A stretch of 24,081 bases of DNA from STD1-80 sp043802745 (GTDB lineage Bacteria; Patescibacteriota; Minisyncoccia; Minisyncoccales; CG1-02-41-26), in assembly GCA_043802745.1 (NCBI GenBank), contig JAZDKU010000022.1, positions 1-24,081 of the forward strand, given 5' to 3'. The position numbers and the translations under genes are program-made. Under the pieces are notes generated by a model that worked only from the letters and a program-made list of their open reading frames with translations, ran no database searches and was not told the DNA's origin. This document shows positions 7,154-14,892 of this stretch, piece by piece (the first letter of the stretch is position 1; every line of letters starts with the position of its first letter).

Positions 7154-8944
7154 ATGGAAATTAGAAATATCGCAATTATTGCCCATGTGGACCATGGTAA
7201 AACAAGCTTAACTGACGCCTTAATGCGCCAGACGGGTTTTGCTATAGAAGGCGCCACTATGGACTCAAACGCCTTAGAGCTTGAGCGAGGCATTACCATT
7301 TATTCAAAAAACGCTTCTATTTATTACAAAGACACAAAAATAAATATCGTGGACACTCCCGGGCACGCTGATTTTGGCTCGGAAGTGGAGCGAGTGCTTC
7401 GCTCCATTGACTCTGTGCTTTTAGTGGTGGACGCCCAAGAAGGGCCAATGCCCCAAACAAAATTTGTTTTAAAAAAATCTTTAGAGCTTGGCTTAAAACC
7501 AATTTTAGTGATTAACAAAATAGACAAGCCAGCGGCCAGGCCTGATTGGGTGCACGACAAGGTCTTTGAACTTTTTTATGACTTGGGAGCCACCGAAGAG
7601 CAATTAAATTTTACTTGCCTTTATGCCATAGCTAGAGAAGGCATTGCCAAGCTTAATTTAAAAGACACCTCGACTGACTTAACCCCGCTTTTAGATGTTA
7701 TTTTAGAAAAAATTCCATCTTCTTCCAGCAACGAATTAAATAACCAGCCATTAAGAATCCAACCGTTTAATTTGGGTTATGATAATTTTATGGGCAGGTT
7801 AGCTATTGGCCGAATTTATGAAGGCATTGCTAAAACAGGCAGTCCTGTTTTTATTAAAACACCGACCAGCGAAACAAGAACTGGCAAAATAGCTAAAATA
7901 TTTTCTTTCTCTGGCTTACAAAGAATAGAAACCCAAGAAGCCGTGGCTGGAGATATTGTGATGATTGCTGGGCTTCCTGATATTTTTATTGGGGAAACAA
8001 TTTGCGAAAACAAAGACCAGCCCGCCTTACCCTCAATCAATATTGACGAGCCAACTATTTCTTTGAATTTTTTGGTTAACAGCTCCCCTTTTGCTGGGCG
8101 TGAAGGCAAATTTGTCACTATTAGGCAAATTAGAGAACGCTTAGAAAGAGAGCTTGAAATAAATGTAGGCTTAAAAGTTGATTTTACTGAAATGGATTAT
8201 TTTACGGTTTCAGGCAGGGGTGAATTACATATTGCTATACTTTTGGAAAATATGAGGCGCGAGGGCTATGAACTTCAAGTTTCCCAACCCCAAGTTATTA
8301 TTAAAGAAGAAAATGGTAAAAAAATGGAGCCATTTGAAGAAGCCACAATTGATGTGCCAAACGAATCAGCTGGCACTGTTATTGAAAAACTTTCAAAAAG
8401 AAAAGGTCAAATGATAGAAATGAGGCCAGAACAAAACCATACAAGAATAGTTTTTGAAGTGCCAACCAGAGGCTTGCTTGGGTATCGAGGCGAGTTTGTT
8501 ATAGCCACAAAAGGCGAGGGCATACTTTGTAGCCAGTTTATTGGCTTTCGGCCTTTTGTTGGGGAAATAGAAAAGCAAGATGTTGGCTCAATGGCATCAA
8601 TGGCAACAGGCAAAGCCTTGGGTTTTGCTTTGTGGAATCTACAAGAGAGGGGCGTTATGTATATTGGGGCTGGCACTGAGGTTTATGAGGGTATGGTTAT
8701 TGGCAACACAGCCAAAGGTAATGATATGGCTGTTAACCCAACCAAGGGCAAACAATTGAGTAATATGCGAGCCAGCGGATCTGACGAAGCTATCACGCTT
8801 GTTCCCCCGTTTAACCTTTCTTTGGAGCGGGCTTTGGAAATAATGAAAGATGACGAGTATTTGGAAGTAACCCCGCAAAACATTCGCCTCCGCAAAAAAT
8901 TCCTAACCGAACTCGATAGAAAACGCGACTCTAGAAAAAAATAA
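7154..8944 (+). CDS. typA: Ribosome-associated GTPase TypA/BipA
   Basis: A 596-residue translational GTPase of normal TypA length. G1 AHVDHGKT is at 10-17, switch I with RGIT at 45-48, DTPGH at 67-71 and NKID at 121-124, followed by the EF-G-like domains II, III, V and the TypA-specific C-terminus. TypA binds the 70S ribosome and supports 50S assembly and growth under stress or cold. The start MEIRNIAI is chosen because homologues begin there; the frame stays open 56 codons upstream but that part overlaps the divergent helicase and lies upstream of the promoter. The gene stands alone between a divergent promoter and a bidirectional terminator. Confidence 0.98.
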   Translation: MEIRNIAIIAHVDHGKTSLTDALMRQTGFAIEGATMDSNALELERGITIYSKNASIYYKDTKINIVDTPGHADFGSEVERVLRSIDSVLLVVDAQEGPMPQTKFVLKKSLELGLKPILVINKIDKPAARPDWVHDKVFELFYDLGATEEQLNFTCLYAIAREGIAKLNLKDTSTDLTPLLDVILEKIPSSSSNELNNQPLRIQPFNLGYDNFMGRLAIGRIYEGIAKTGSPVFIKTPTSETRTGKIAKIFSFSGLQRIETQEAVAGDIVMIAGLPDIFIGETICENKDQPALPSINIDEPTISLNFLVNSSPFAGREGKFVTIRQIRERLERELEINVGLKVDFTEMDYFTVSGRGELHIAILLENMRREGYELQVSQPQVIIKEENGKKMEPFEEATIDVPNESAGTVIEKLSKRKGQMIEMRPEQNHTRIVFEVPTRGLLGYRGEFVIATKGEGILCSQFIGFRPFVGEIEKQDVGSMASMATGKALGFALWNLQERGVMYIGAGTEVYEGMVIGNTAKGNDMAVNPTKGKQLSNMRASGSDEAITLVPPFNLSLERALEIMKDDEYLEVTPQNIRLRKKFLTELDRKRDSRKK

Positions 8945-8963
8945 TTTAAAAATTAATTTGTAA

Positions 8964-8997
8964 ACAAAAAACTCTGGCCTAAACCAGAGTTTTTTGT
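8964..8997. terminator. Bidirectional terminator between typA and the 166-aa gene
   Basis: A 14-bp stem, ACAAAAAACTCTGG paired with CCAGAGTTTTTTGT, with a 6-nt loop; T-runs follow on both strands. It separates two convergent genes. Confidence 0.88.
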
Positions 8998-9004
8998 TTT
9001 TTTA

Positions 9005-9505
9005 CTATTTCAAAAATTTTACCAAATCTTCATAAAATGACTTTCCAAATAAATATCTGTCAGTATCTCTTAAGCTTAATCTTTTTTCTTTAGCGATTTT
9101 TTTAACTGCAGGTAAGAATTTCTCAAAATATGCCTTAACTCCATAAATTTCTTTTTGCTCAAGTTGATGGCGTACCCTCACATCATAAATCGTAAAATCC
9201 ATAGGATATAAAACAGTTAGAATTGCCGTCGCCATAGGCAAGCTAAATCTCCAGTTCTTTAAAAGAATCTTTAACTTTGCGCAAGGTTCAGATGCGAAAT
9301 AAATTTGACTGGTTAATTCTTTTATTTTTATGTCCAAATCGCCAAATCTCAATAGCTTTTTCTTTATGGCCGTCTTCGCACGGTTTGATTTCCATATCAC
9401 GATACAAAAAAACTCTTCAGGAGTTAAAAAATGTTGTTCAGTAAAATTTTTTCTTGCCTCATCAAACAAATAATTCTCAAGATGATAATATTTTAAGTAA
9501 TCCAT
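9005..9505 (-). CDS. Hypothetical protein with HhH-GPD-like core
   Basis: A 166-residue soluble helical protein. Around residues 90-112 it reads SLPMATAILTVLYPMDFTIYDVRV, a pattern seen in HhH-GPD-like helical proteins where an Asp after a Pro-containing loop is important (P..FTIYDVRV). A closing RLSLRDTDRYLFGK also fits such folds. This suggests a distant relative of base-excision DNA glycosylases, but the typical hairpin GVG and catalytic Lys are not obvious, so a structural rather than enzymatic relation is possible. It is monocistronic on the minus strand, with the typA terminator at its 3' end and a 360-bp gap upstream. No Shine-Dalgarno is seen. Confidence 0.75.
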   Translation of the reverse strand: MDYLKYYHLENYLFDEARKNFTEQHFLTPEEFFCIVIWKSNRAKTAIKKKLLRFGDLDIKIKELTSQIYFASEPCAKLKILLKNWRFSLPMATAILTVLYPMDFTIYDVRVRHQLEQKEIYGVKAYFEKFLPAVKKIAKEKRLSLRDTDRYLFGKSFYEDLVKFLK

Positions 9506-9793
9506 ATGTTTTTCTATTGCTATGAAAATAAAATATAGAGAATTTGCCCAATTTAAAGGGGTAAATGACCTTTGTTAATTTTATTATCAACCCCCCTTGA
9601 AAATAAACTATACGAATTTACTTATAAAATGCGGGTTGCTGTGTTATTTACTTTTGTCTTGGGTAAATAAAATTATTAGATATTCCTACGCTTTGCAAAT
9701 GGTAAATGGTGAGAAATGCCGCATTCTATGGATAAAACACGCATATTATTTTCCATTTTCAACCCTCCCTGCAAATGTGATTAAAAAACTTGC
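9506..9793. other. Gap without recognisable gene
   Basis: This is the first part of the 360-bp gene-free stretch. It is AT-rich and shows one modest hairpin, TTATTTAC (9644-9651) with GTAAATAA (9663-9670), and a short plus-strand frame with a TTG start (9597-9797) that lacks a ribosome binding site and family features. The rest of the gap (9794-9865) holds the promoter and most of the probable small RNA. Confidence 0.5.
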
Positions 9794-9824
9794 TTGACAA
9801 ATAAAATCGTGGTATCATTATAGT
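9794..9824 (+). promoter_or_regulatory. Plus-strand promoter for a probable small RNA
   Basis: A perfect TTGACA (9794-9799) is followed by TATAGT (9819-9824, 19-nt spacer) or CATTAT (9816-9821, 16-nt spacer). No protein gene follows on this strand; a hairpin terminator lies about 30-60 nt downstream. Confidence 0.6.
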
Positions 9825-9830
9825 ATCTCA

Positions 9831-9889
9831 TCTACCATGTGTAGAAGGAGTAACGATACCGCCCTTCAAAAGGCGGTGTTCGTCTTTTT
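9831..9889 (+). ncRNA. Probable small RNA gene, possibly DUF3800-associated
   Basis: From the predicted start near 9831 the transcript would carry a small hairpin (CTAC 9832-9835 with GTAG 9841-9844), an exposed AAGGAG (9845-9850), then a larger hairpin ACCGCC (9858-9863) with GGCGGT (9872-9877), extended by ACGA (9853-9856) with TCGT (9880-9883) across a small internal loop, followed immediately by CTTTTT. That is a promoter, a short structured body and an intrinsic terminator with no open reading frame. Its 3' half is antisense to the last codons of the convergent 162-aa gene, which follows a DUF3800 gene. Several structured RNA motifs near DUF3800 genes have been published; membership here is inferred from location only. 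Confidence 0.5.
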
Positions 9890-10354
9890 ACAATGCAAGT
9901 AATGTTCATATTGACTTTTTAATTGTTCTCTCGTTTGTCTCCTCTCTACGGGATAAGCAGTAATCAATAAAATATAATCTTTCATTTTCCTTAAAACAAC
10001 CATAAAGTCCCAATCACCATAACATAAACAAATTCGTTCGTCCTTACCTCGTCGATCTATCCATGCCTTTATGTCTTGATGAGGAAAAACCTCTATAATT
10101 GGTTTAATCCAACCAATCCTTTCGCATTTTCGCAAATCTGGAAGTCGTTGATCTTCTATTTTCCCATAAGTTATAATATGCCAAAATGTCGCTTCTTTGC
10201 TTTTCAATTTTGGTTCTTTTTTTATCCCAACAGGCAAAATTTTTTTAAAATATGGTCTGCTATCTAAAAAATCTTTTTTAAAAACAGAATACAATTTTTC
10301 TTCATATTCATCCCAATTACCATTAAATAAAATCAGTTCAGATAATTCCAACAT
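9866..10354 (-). CDS. Hypothetical protein, possible BECR/RelE-fold nuclease, partner of DUF3800
   Basis: A 162-residue soluble protein. The first half carries ATFWHIITYGKIEDQRLPDL, the second the alternating strands RICLCYGDWDFMVVLRKM and DYILLITAYPVERRQ followed by a basic helix. The arrangement of closing beta strands with LITAYPVE resembles phage-linked BECR-fold (barnase/EndoU/colicin/RelE-like) RNase domains; this is a pattern impression and no family is certain. Its ATG comes 1 nt after the DUF3800 stop (TAATATG), so the two are translated as a pair. The last codons overlap a hairpin that also serves as terminator for a convergent plus-strand small RNA. No signal peptide or membrane segment. 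Confidence 0.8.
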   Translation of the reverse strand: MLELSELILFNGNWDEYEEKLYSVFKKDFLDSRPYFKKILPVGIKKEPKLKSKEATFWHIITYGKIEDQRLPDLRKCERIGWIKPIIEVFPHQDIKAWIDRRGKDERICLCYGDWDFMVVLRKMKDYILLITAYPVERRQTREQLKSQYEHYLHCKKTNTAF

Positions 10355-10355
10355 A

Positions 10356-11060
10356 TTACTTTTGCTGTCCTTCCCAAATAAGTATGTTAAGCTTTAACTC
10401 GCTAATTAAAGTAGATTTTTGCAAAGAATACCCCGAACGTTCCTGAATTCTTTTTATTAATATTTTTTTTGATTCGCTTGTGCTAAAGCTTCTATTTAGA
10501 TATGAAATCGCCCCTATTAACAAATCTGCTATTTGAGCTAACTCTGATTCATGCGACCTTATATTTTGGATATTTCCAATAATTTCTCTATTAAAATCAT
10601 ACATGTTATTGCATAAAATTTTTTTCAGGCACTTTACCTTGTCGGCACTCCTTGTGTCTTTAATATCAAGATATATATTGTACTTTTCAGTTGGCTCTAA
10701 AATAATTTTTAGTAAATCAAAGTACATTTTATAATACCATTCATCGTGAGTTTGACTAAAATCATTGTGATTTAGTTTACTTTTATCTCCAATCACTAAA
10801 CACCTAAAATGTAAATCGTCATTGTCAAAAAAATAATCAATAATATCTAAATAAAAAGAAGTTTTGGCTGGCGAAACTTTTGTCCATTTAATTTCAAAAT
10901 TTTTCTTTAGCCCATGTCGTTCTTTGATCTCTTTTACCCTCTTTGAAATTTCTTTCACTTTTTCCACTGGACACCAAATCGCCCCAAGCGTCATTGCTTT
11001 TTGGCGATCATTTTCTAAGTGACAACTCTCATCACAATAAATATTATAAATTTGGCTCAT
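10356..11060 (-). CDS. DUF3800-domain protein (RNase H-like fold predicted)
   Basis: A 234-residue protein with the hallmarks of DUF3800: the N-terminal YCDESCHL (residues 8-15), a middle strand YNIYLDIKDTRS near 147-158, and SELAQIADLLIGAISY near 191-206. Three spaced acidic residues (CDES, LDIKD, IADLL) match the catalytic carboxylates of RNase H-like folds, so a metal-dependent nuclease is plausible; the biological role of DUF3800 is not established. It overlaps the obg stop by the 4-nt ATGA and is followed 1 nt later by a second small protein, so the three genes form one operon. The pair looks like a small accessory module placed behind a housekeeping gene. Confidence 0.92.
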   Translation of the reverse strand: MSQIYNIYCDESCHLENDRQKAMTLGAIWCPVEKVKEISKRVKEIKERHGLKKNFEIKWTKVSPAKTSFYLDIIDYFFDNDDLHFRCLVIGDKSKLNHNDFSQTHDEWYYKMYFDLLKIILEPTEKYNIYLDIKDTRSADKVKCLKKILCNNMYDFNREIIGNIQNIRSHESELAQIADLLIGAISYLNRSFSTSESKKILIKRIQERSGYSLQKSTLISELKLNILIWEGQQK

Positions 11061-12028
11061 ATTTTAGTTTTTTGTTTTATGATTTCGCGTAGTAGTTTGT
11101 GGACTGGCTCGAGGCTGGCTTCGTCAATCACGGAGATAGGAATTACTTCTTTATTTAATGCTTTTAATTTTTTTAATTTTTGCCCCACCTCTTCTTTGCT
11201 CACTAAGTCAGTTTTGCTTAAAAAAATGTATTCTGCTCTTTCCAATAATTCTGGGTTAAAGGCCTTTAGTTCGTTTCTTATAACTTCATAATCTTTTAAT
11301 GGCTCTGACGATTCTGCGGATATAAAGTGGAAAAGAGTTTTTGTTCTTTCAATATGACGGAGAAATTTAATGCCAAGCCCCTTGCCCTCACTTGCCCCCT
11401 CAATCAAGCCCGGAATATCAGCCAAAACAAGTTCAAAATAAACACCGAGGTTTGGCTCCAAAGTTGTGAAAGCATAATTTGCTACTTTACTTTTAGCATT
11501 GGTTAAAGTATTTAATAAGCTTGATTTGCCAACATTTGGCAAGCCCACAAACCCAACATCAGCAATGAGCTTTAACTCCAGCCTCAACTCACACTCAAAG
11601 CCAAGTAAGCCATACTGAAACTTAGTTGGGCTGGTGTTTCGCGAGGAGCGAAACATAAAATTGCCCTTGCCTCCTCGCCCACCCCGAGCTATCAATAATC
11701 TCTGGCCAATAATTGCTATTTCTGTGTCTTCGCTTGTTGTTAGGTTGTGGACAATCGTGCCAACTGGCACCTTAAAAATTAAATCTTTACCGTTTGCTCC
11801 ATCCTTCATCTGCTGACCTCCTTTTTCTCCATTTTCCCCTATTAACTCCTTTTTATAACGAAACTGAATTAAAGCGCCCAAGTCAGCTACTCCTTCAAGA
11901 TAAATACTTCCCCCATTGCCTCCTCTCCCGCCTGTTGGGCCCAAGGCCATTTTGGCATTATTAAAAGCCACGGTGCCATCCCCGCCCTTCCCAGCTTTTG
12001 CTTTAATTGTTACATCATCAATAAACAT
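11057..12028 (-). CDS. obgE: GTPase Obg, short form without OCT domain
   Basis: A 323-residue protein. The glycine-rich Obg domain covers 1-155 (GGRGGNGG at 33-40, RGGRGGKGN at 115-123), followed by a GTPase domain with GLPNVGKS at 162-169, switch I FTTLEPNLG at 187-195 and DIPGLIEG at 204-211. The G4 motif reads SKTD (271-274) instead of the usual NKxD. There is no C-terminal OCT domain. Obg acts in late 50S ribosome assembly and stress control. Its stop overlaps the DUF3800 start by 4 nt. A TATAAT ends 1 nt before the ATG but is too close to be its -10 box. Confidence 0.97.
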   Translation of the reverse strand: MFIDDVTIKAKAGKGGDGTVAFNNAKMALGPTGGRGGNGGSIYLEGVADLGALIQFRYKKELIGENGEKGGQQMKDGANGKDLIFKVPVGTIVHNLTTSEDTEIAIIGQRLLIARGGRGGKGNFMFRSSRNTSPTKFQYGLLGFECELRLELKLIADVGFVGLPNVGKSSLLNTLTNAKSKVANYAFTTLEPNLGVYFELVLADIPGLIEGASEGKGLGIKFLRHIERTKTLFHFISAESSEPLKDYEVIRNELKAFNPELLERAEYIFLSKTDLVSKEEVGQKLKKLKALNKEVIPISVIDEASLEPVHKLLREIIKQKTKI

Positions 12029-12051
12029 AATTATAACCTACCATAATACTA

Positions 12052-12084
12052 ACAAAAAAACTCCCAAGATGGGAGCTTTTTTGT
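12052..12084 (-). terminator. Terminator after the cold-shock gene
   Basis: On the minus strand AAAAAAGCTCCCA and TGGGAGTTTTTTT form a GC-rich stem with a 3-nt loop followed by a T-run. It lies between the cold-shock gene and obg and also reads as a hairpin in the other direction. Confidence 0.85.
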
Positions 12085-12098
12085 TGAAATTTAATGGA

Positions 12099-12338
12099 TT
12101 ATACTTCCAATGTTTCGTCTGCGTCAGATGCATCATCACCCGAAACAACAGACACGTTCACTGCGTTTGGCCCTTTTGGAGAGTCGGCTTTGTCAAAAGA
12201 CACTTTGTCGCCAACTTTTAGATCTTCAAATTTCACGCCTTTTAACTCATTGCCGTGAAAAAATAAATCTTTTTCTTCGCCCTCAACCGCAATAAACCCA
12301 AATCCCTTTTCTGTAAGGGTTTTTATTGTTCCTGTCAT
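12099..12338 (-). CDS. Cold-shock-domain protein
   Basis: A 79-residue nucleic-acid-binding protein. The cold-shock domain starts MTGTIKTLTEKGFGFIAVEG, with RNP1 KGFGFI and RNP2-like DLFFHGNEL, then VGDKVSFDKADSPKGPNAVNV and an acidic tail (GDDASDADETLEV). Such proteins bind single-stranded RNA and DNA and melt RNA structure. The start at 12338 is chosen because homologues begin with M(T/Q)GTIK; the frame is open ten codons further to 12368, but that prefix is not family-like. The gene is followed by a strong terminator and preceded by the BaiN-type gene 69 nt away. No cold-shock 5' leader structure is visible. Confidence 0.95.
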   Translation of the reverse strand: MTGTIKTLTEKGFGFIAVEGEEKDLFFHGNELKGVKFEDLKVGDKVSFDKADSPKGPNAVNVSVVSGDDASDADETLEV

Positions 12339-12407
12339 ATTTATAAACTTATTTAAATAGTTTCTCAAAAAACTCGACTACATTTTTTATAAAGCAACTA
12401 CCTCACT

Positions 12408-13652
12408 TTAGATAATAGCATACAAGCCCGCTACATGTCCAGTGCTCCAGCAAATTTGCAGGTTATAGCCGCCAGTTGGGCCGTCCAAATCAATAATTTC
12501 ACCAGCTAAAAATAAATTTTTAATAATTTTTGAGTGCATTGTTTTTGAGTCAATTTCTTTTAAATCAACTCCCCCGCTCGTTATAATAGCCTGGTCAAAG
12601 CCAGCCACAGCTTTAACAGTTAGTTCTAACCCCTTTAAGGCTTCGACAATTCTTTTCCGCTCCTCGCGGCTAATAGCATTTAATTTCTTATCAGGTAATA
12701 TGGCTGTTAGCTTGATAAGCAAATCGCTTAATCTCTGCGGGATTAAACTTGGCAAATAATTTTTAAAATCTTTATTACTTTTAAAATCTCTTTGCAATCT
12801 TTTGTCTAAAACTATGGCATCTAGGGCTGGCTTTAAATCAATTTTTAATCTCACTTCCCCGTTGGCAATCAATTCTCCAACTTTTTTACTTAAATCAAGA
12901 ATTATCGGCCCGCTCACCCCGCTATGTGTGAAAATCATTTCTCCAAAGCTTGCATCAATTTTTTTATTACTTTGAAAAATAGCAACGCTAACATTTTTTA
13001 ATGTCAACCCAGCCAAACCCTTAAATAAATTTCCTTTCGTTTCTATGGGCGCTAAAGCTGGCATTGGTTTTATAATTTTGTGCCCCATTTTGCCAGCCCA
13101 CAAATACCCGTCCCCAGTTGAACCAGTGCCAGGGTAGGCCTTGCCCCCGGTGGCTAAAATAAATGATTTAGCAGATATTTCTTTGTCTTTTAATTTCACG
13201 CTTTCTATTAATCCGTTTTTTACATTAAAACCAAGGACTTCTTGATTAAGTAAAAATTTAACTTTATTTTTATTTAAGCATCGCAACAAAACATGCAAAA
13301 CATTCTGGGATTTATCAGACACAGGGAAAACTCTTCCCCCTCTTTCCACTTTTGTGGCTAAGCCATTTTTTTCAAAAAAATCCATGACTTGTTTTGGCCC
13401 AAAAACCGAAAGCGAAGAAAAAAGAAACTGGCCTTTTTTACCCAATGCCCCCACAAACTTTTTATCATTGAATTCAGCCTGGGTAATATTACACCTGCCC
13501 CCGCCGGTAATTAAAAGTTTTTTGCCAAAACCAGAATTTTTTTCAATCAAAACAACCTTAAGGCCTCCTTCGCTTGCCTTAATGGCCGCCATCATCCCCG
13601 CTGGCCCACCCCCAACCACCACCACATCATATTTTTCTTTTACATTATTCAT
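12408..13652 (-). CDS. BaiN/HI0933-family FAD-dependent oxidoreductase
   Basis: A 414-residue flavoprotein. The FAD-binding dinucleotide fold VVVGGGPAGMM is at 11-21 and the family motif GKKLLITGGGRCNIT at about 43-57; the C-terminus has SGGVDLKEI and LFLAGEIIDLDGPTGGYNLQ, the conserved second FAD-contacting region. Length is normal. Members are NAD(P)H/FAD dehydrogenases whose substrate is usually unknown; BaiN of clostridia reduces bile-acid enoyl intermediates, but that function cannot be transferred here. The start overlaps the stop of the Glu/Leu/Val dehydrogenase gene by ATGA, so the two are translationally coupled and may work in the same redox chemistry (inference). Confidence 0.95.
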   Translation of the reverse strand: MNNVKEKYDVVVVGGGPAGMMAAIKASEGGLKVVLIEKNSGFGKKLLITGGGRCNITQAEFNDKKFVGALGKKGQFLFSSLSVFGPKQVMDFFEKNGLATKVERGGRVFPVSDKSQNVLHVLLRCLNKNKVKFLLNQEVLGFNVKNGLIESVKLKDKEISAKSFILATGGKAYPGTGSTGDGYLWAGKMGHKIIKPMPALAPIETKGNLFKGLAGLTLKNVSVAIFQSNKKIDASFGEMIFTHSGVSGPIILDLSKKVGELIANGEVRLKIDLKPALDAIVLDKRLQRDFKSNKDFKNYLPSLIPQRLSDLLIKLTAILPDKKLNAISREERKRIVEALKGLELTVKAVAGFDQAIITSGGVDLKEIDSKTMHSKIIKNLFLAGEIIDLDGPTGGYNLQICWSTGHVAGLYAII

Positions 13653-14785
13653 TTTAATTTGCGCATTTTGGCTAAAACTTTTTGCTTGGCTATAGATAGG
13701 GCAATCAAGCGAGGGTTTTCTTTTTTTCGCAAGCTTTCTTTTAAAACCAGCTCTGTGGTTTTTTTAATTCTTTTTTCAATAAGAGAAAACATTTTATCAG
13801 GGCCATACCCTTTATGCTCCGCATAAGATGAAATAACCCCGCCAGAATTTGCCACAATATCTGGCACAATTAAAATGCCTTTTTTAAAAAGCTCGCTTTC
13901 TACTTCCTCTCTCATAGGGATATTGGCAGCTTCCACAATAATCTTTGCCTGAATGTCATTTTTATTACTTTCATTTATCACATCAGTCACGGAAGCTGGG
14001 ATAAAGATATCCACCGGCACCTTCCAAAAATCTTCTTGCTTCATTTTCTTTACCTTTTCTGGGTAGCCACATAACTCTGCCTTTGCTTTGATAAATTTCT
14101 CCATTATCTTTGGATTAAAGCCGTTTTCGGCATAAATTGTCGCGCCCTTGTCAGCTAGCAAAACAACTTTAGCTCCCATTTTAGTTAAGAAATGATAGGT
14201 AAAAGTTCCCACATTGCCAAAGCCATGGATAGCCACTCTGGCATTTTTAATGTCAATCTTTAATATTTCAGTTGCTTCTTTCACAGCTTGAGCCACCCCA
14301 AATCCAGTGCTACCAAGCTCGTGGGGCAGGCCACACTTTTTTCCCAAAGACCTGGCTTTGCTCACGCACAAATTCGCTGGCTTACCAGTGGCCGATCCCC
14401 AAGAGCCAACGGCCGAGCTAAACCAAGCCATTTCTTTTTCGCCAGTGTTCACATCTGGCCCAGCAATATATTTTTGAGGAATTAAGGGCTTTATTAATTT
14501 AGCAAAGCTTTGAATATATTGCTTTTTTAAACTTTCGCTTCCCCCATGCCAAATAATGCCTGCTTTTGCTCCCCCAAAAGGTAAGTCAACCAAGGCGTTT
14601 TTATAAGTCATAGCACGAGCCAAGCGAAAAACTTCTTCCAAGCAAACACAATGAGTCATTCTAATACCACCTTTACCCGGGCCGAAAGCAGTGTTATCAA
14701 TCACCAAAAAACCTTTCATTTTTATTTTTGGGTCATTAACCTCTAAAATATATTGGGGCCCTATTTCATCTATTTTAATATTCAT
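13649..14785 (-). CDS. Glu/Leu/Phe/Val dehydrogenase family protein
   Basis: A 378-residue amino-acid dehydrogenase. The N-terminal part contains GPGKGGIRMTH at 36-46, the catalytic PFGGAKAGI with Lys74 and GPDVNTGEKEM with Asp111; the C-terminal Rossmann fold has HGFGNVG at 187-193 and the EAANIPM segment. These enzymes interconvert an amino acid and its 2-oxo acid with NAD(P) and ammonia. The length is between Leu/Val dehydrogenases and hexameric glutamate dehydrogenase, and substrate cannot be decided from motifs. The gene is upstream of the BaiN-type flavoprotein with a 4-nt overlap. A promoter-like TTGATT-16-TATTAT (minus strand, 14807-14834) precedes it and partly overlaps the neighbouring terminator. 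Confidence 0.93.
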   Translation of the reverse strand: MNIKIDEIGPQYILEVNDPKIKMKGFLVIDNTAFGPGKGGIRMTHCVCLEEVFRLARAMTYKNALVDLPFGGAKAGIIWHGGSESLKKQYIQSFAKLIKPLIPQKYIAGPDVNTGEKEMAWFSSAVGSWGSATGKPANLCVSKARSLGKKCGLPHELGSTGFGVAQAVKEATEILKIDIKNARVAIHGFGNVGTFTYHFLTKMGAKVVLLADKGATIYAENGFNPKIMEKFIKAKAELCGYPEKVKKMKQEDFWKVPVDIFIPASVTDVINESNKNDIQAKIIVEAANIPMREEVESELFKKGILIVPDIVANSGGVISSYAEHKGYGPDKMFSLIEKRIKKTTELVLKESLRKKENPRLIALSIAKQKVLAKMRKLK

Positions 14786-14832
14786 ATGGCTTAATAATAT
14801 GGTTTAATAATAGCTATAATCTTAAAATAATC

Positions 14833-14876
14833 AAATAACCCGTTATGTTTTAGCACTCCACCATAACGGGTTATTT
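14833..14876 (-). terminator. 15-bp perfect hairpin after the 133-aa gene
   Basis: AAATAACCCGTTATG (14833-14847) and CATAACGGGTTATTT (14862-14876) pair perfectly around a 14-nt loop. It lies 16 nt past the stop of the unit at 14893-15902. The T-run after it is weak in both directions, so termination is likely but not certain. Confidence 0.65.
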
Positions 14877-14892
14877 ATTTAGCCACCGAGCT

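Noticed and set aside
8945..8963. AT-rich palindrome-like TTTAAAAATTAATTTG after typA
   Set aside because: Too simple in composition to be distinguished from background; the real terminator lies just behind it.
9597..9797. 66-codon plus-strand frame in the gap
   Set aside because: TTG start, no ribosome binding site, no family features, and it ends inside the -35 box of the probable small RNA.
12029..12036. TATAAT directly before the obg start as its promoter
   Set aside because: Only 1 nt separates it from the ATG; transcription would begin inside the coding region.
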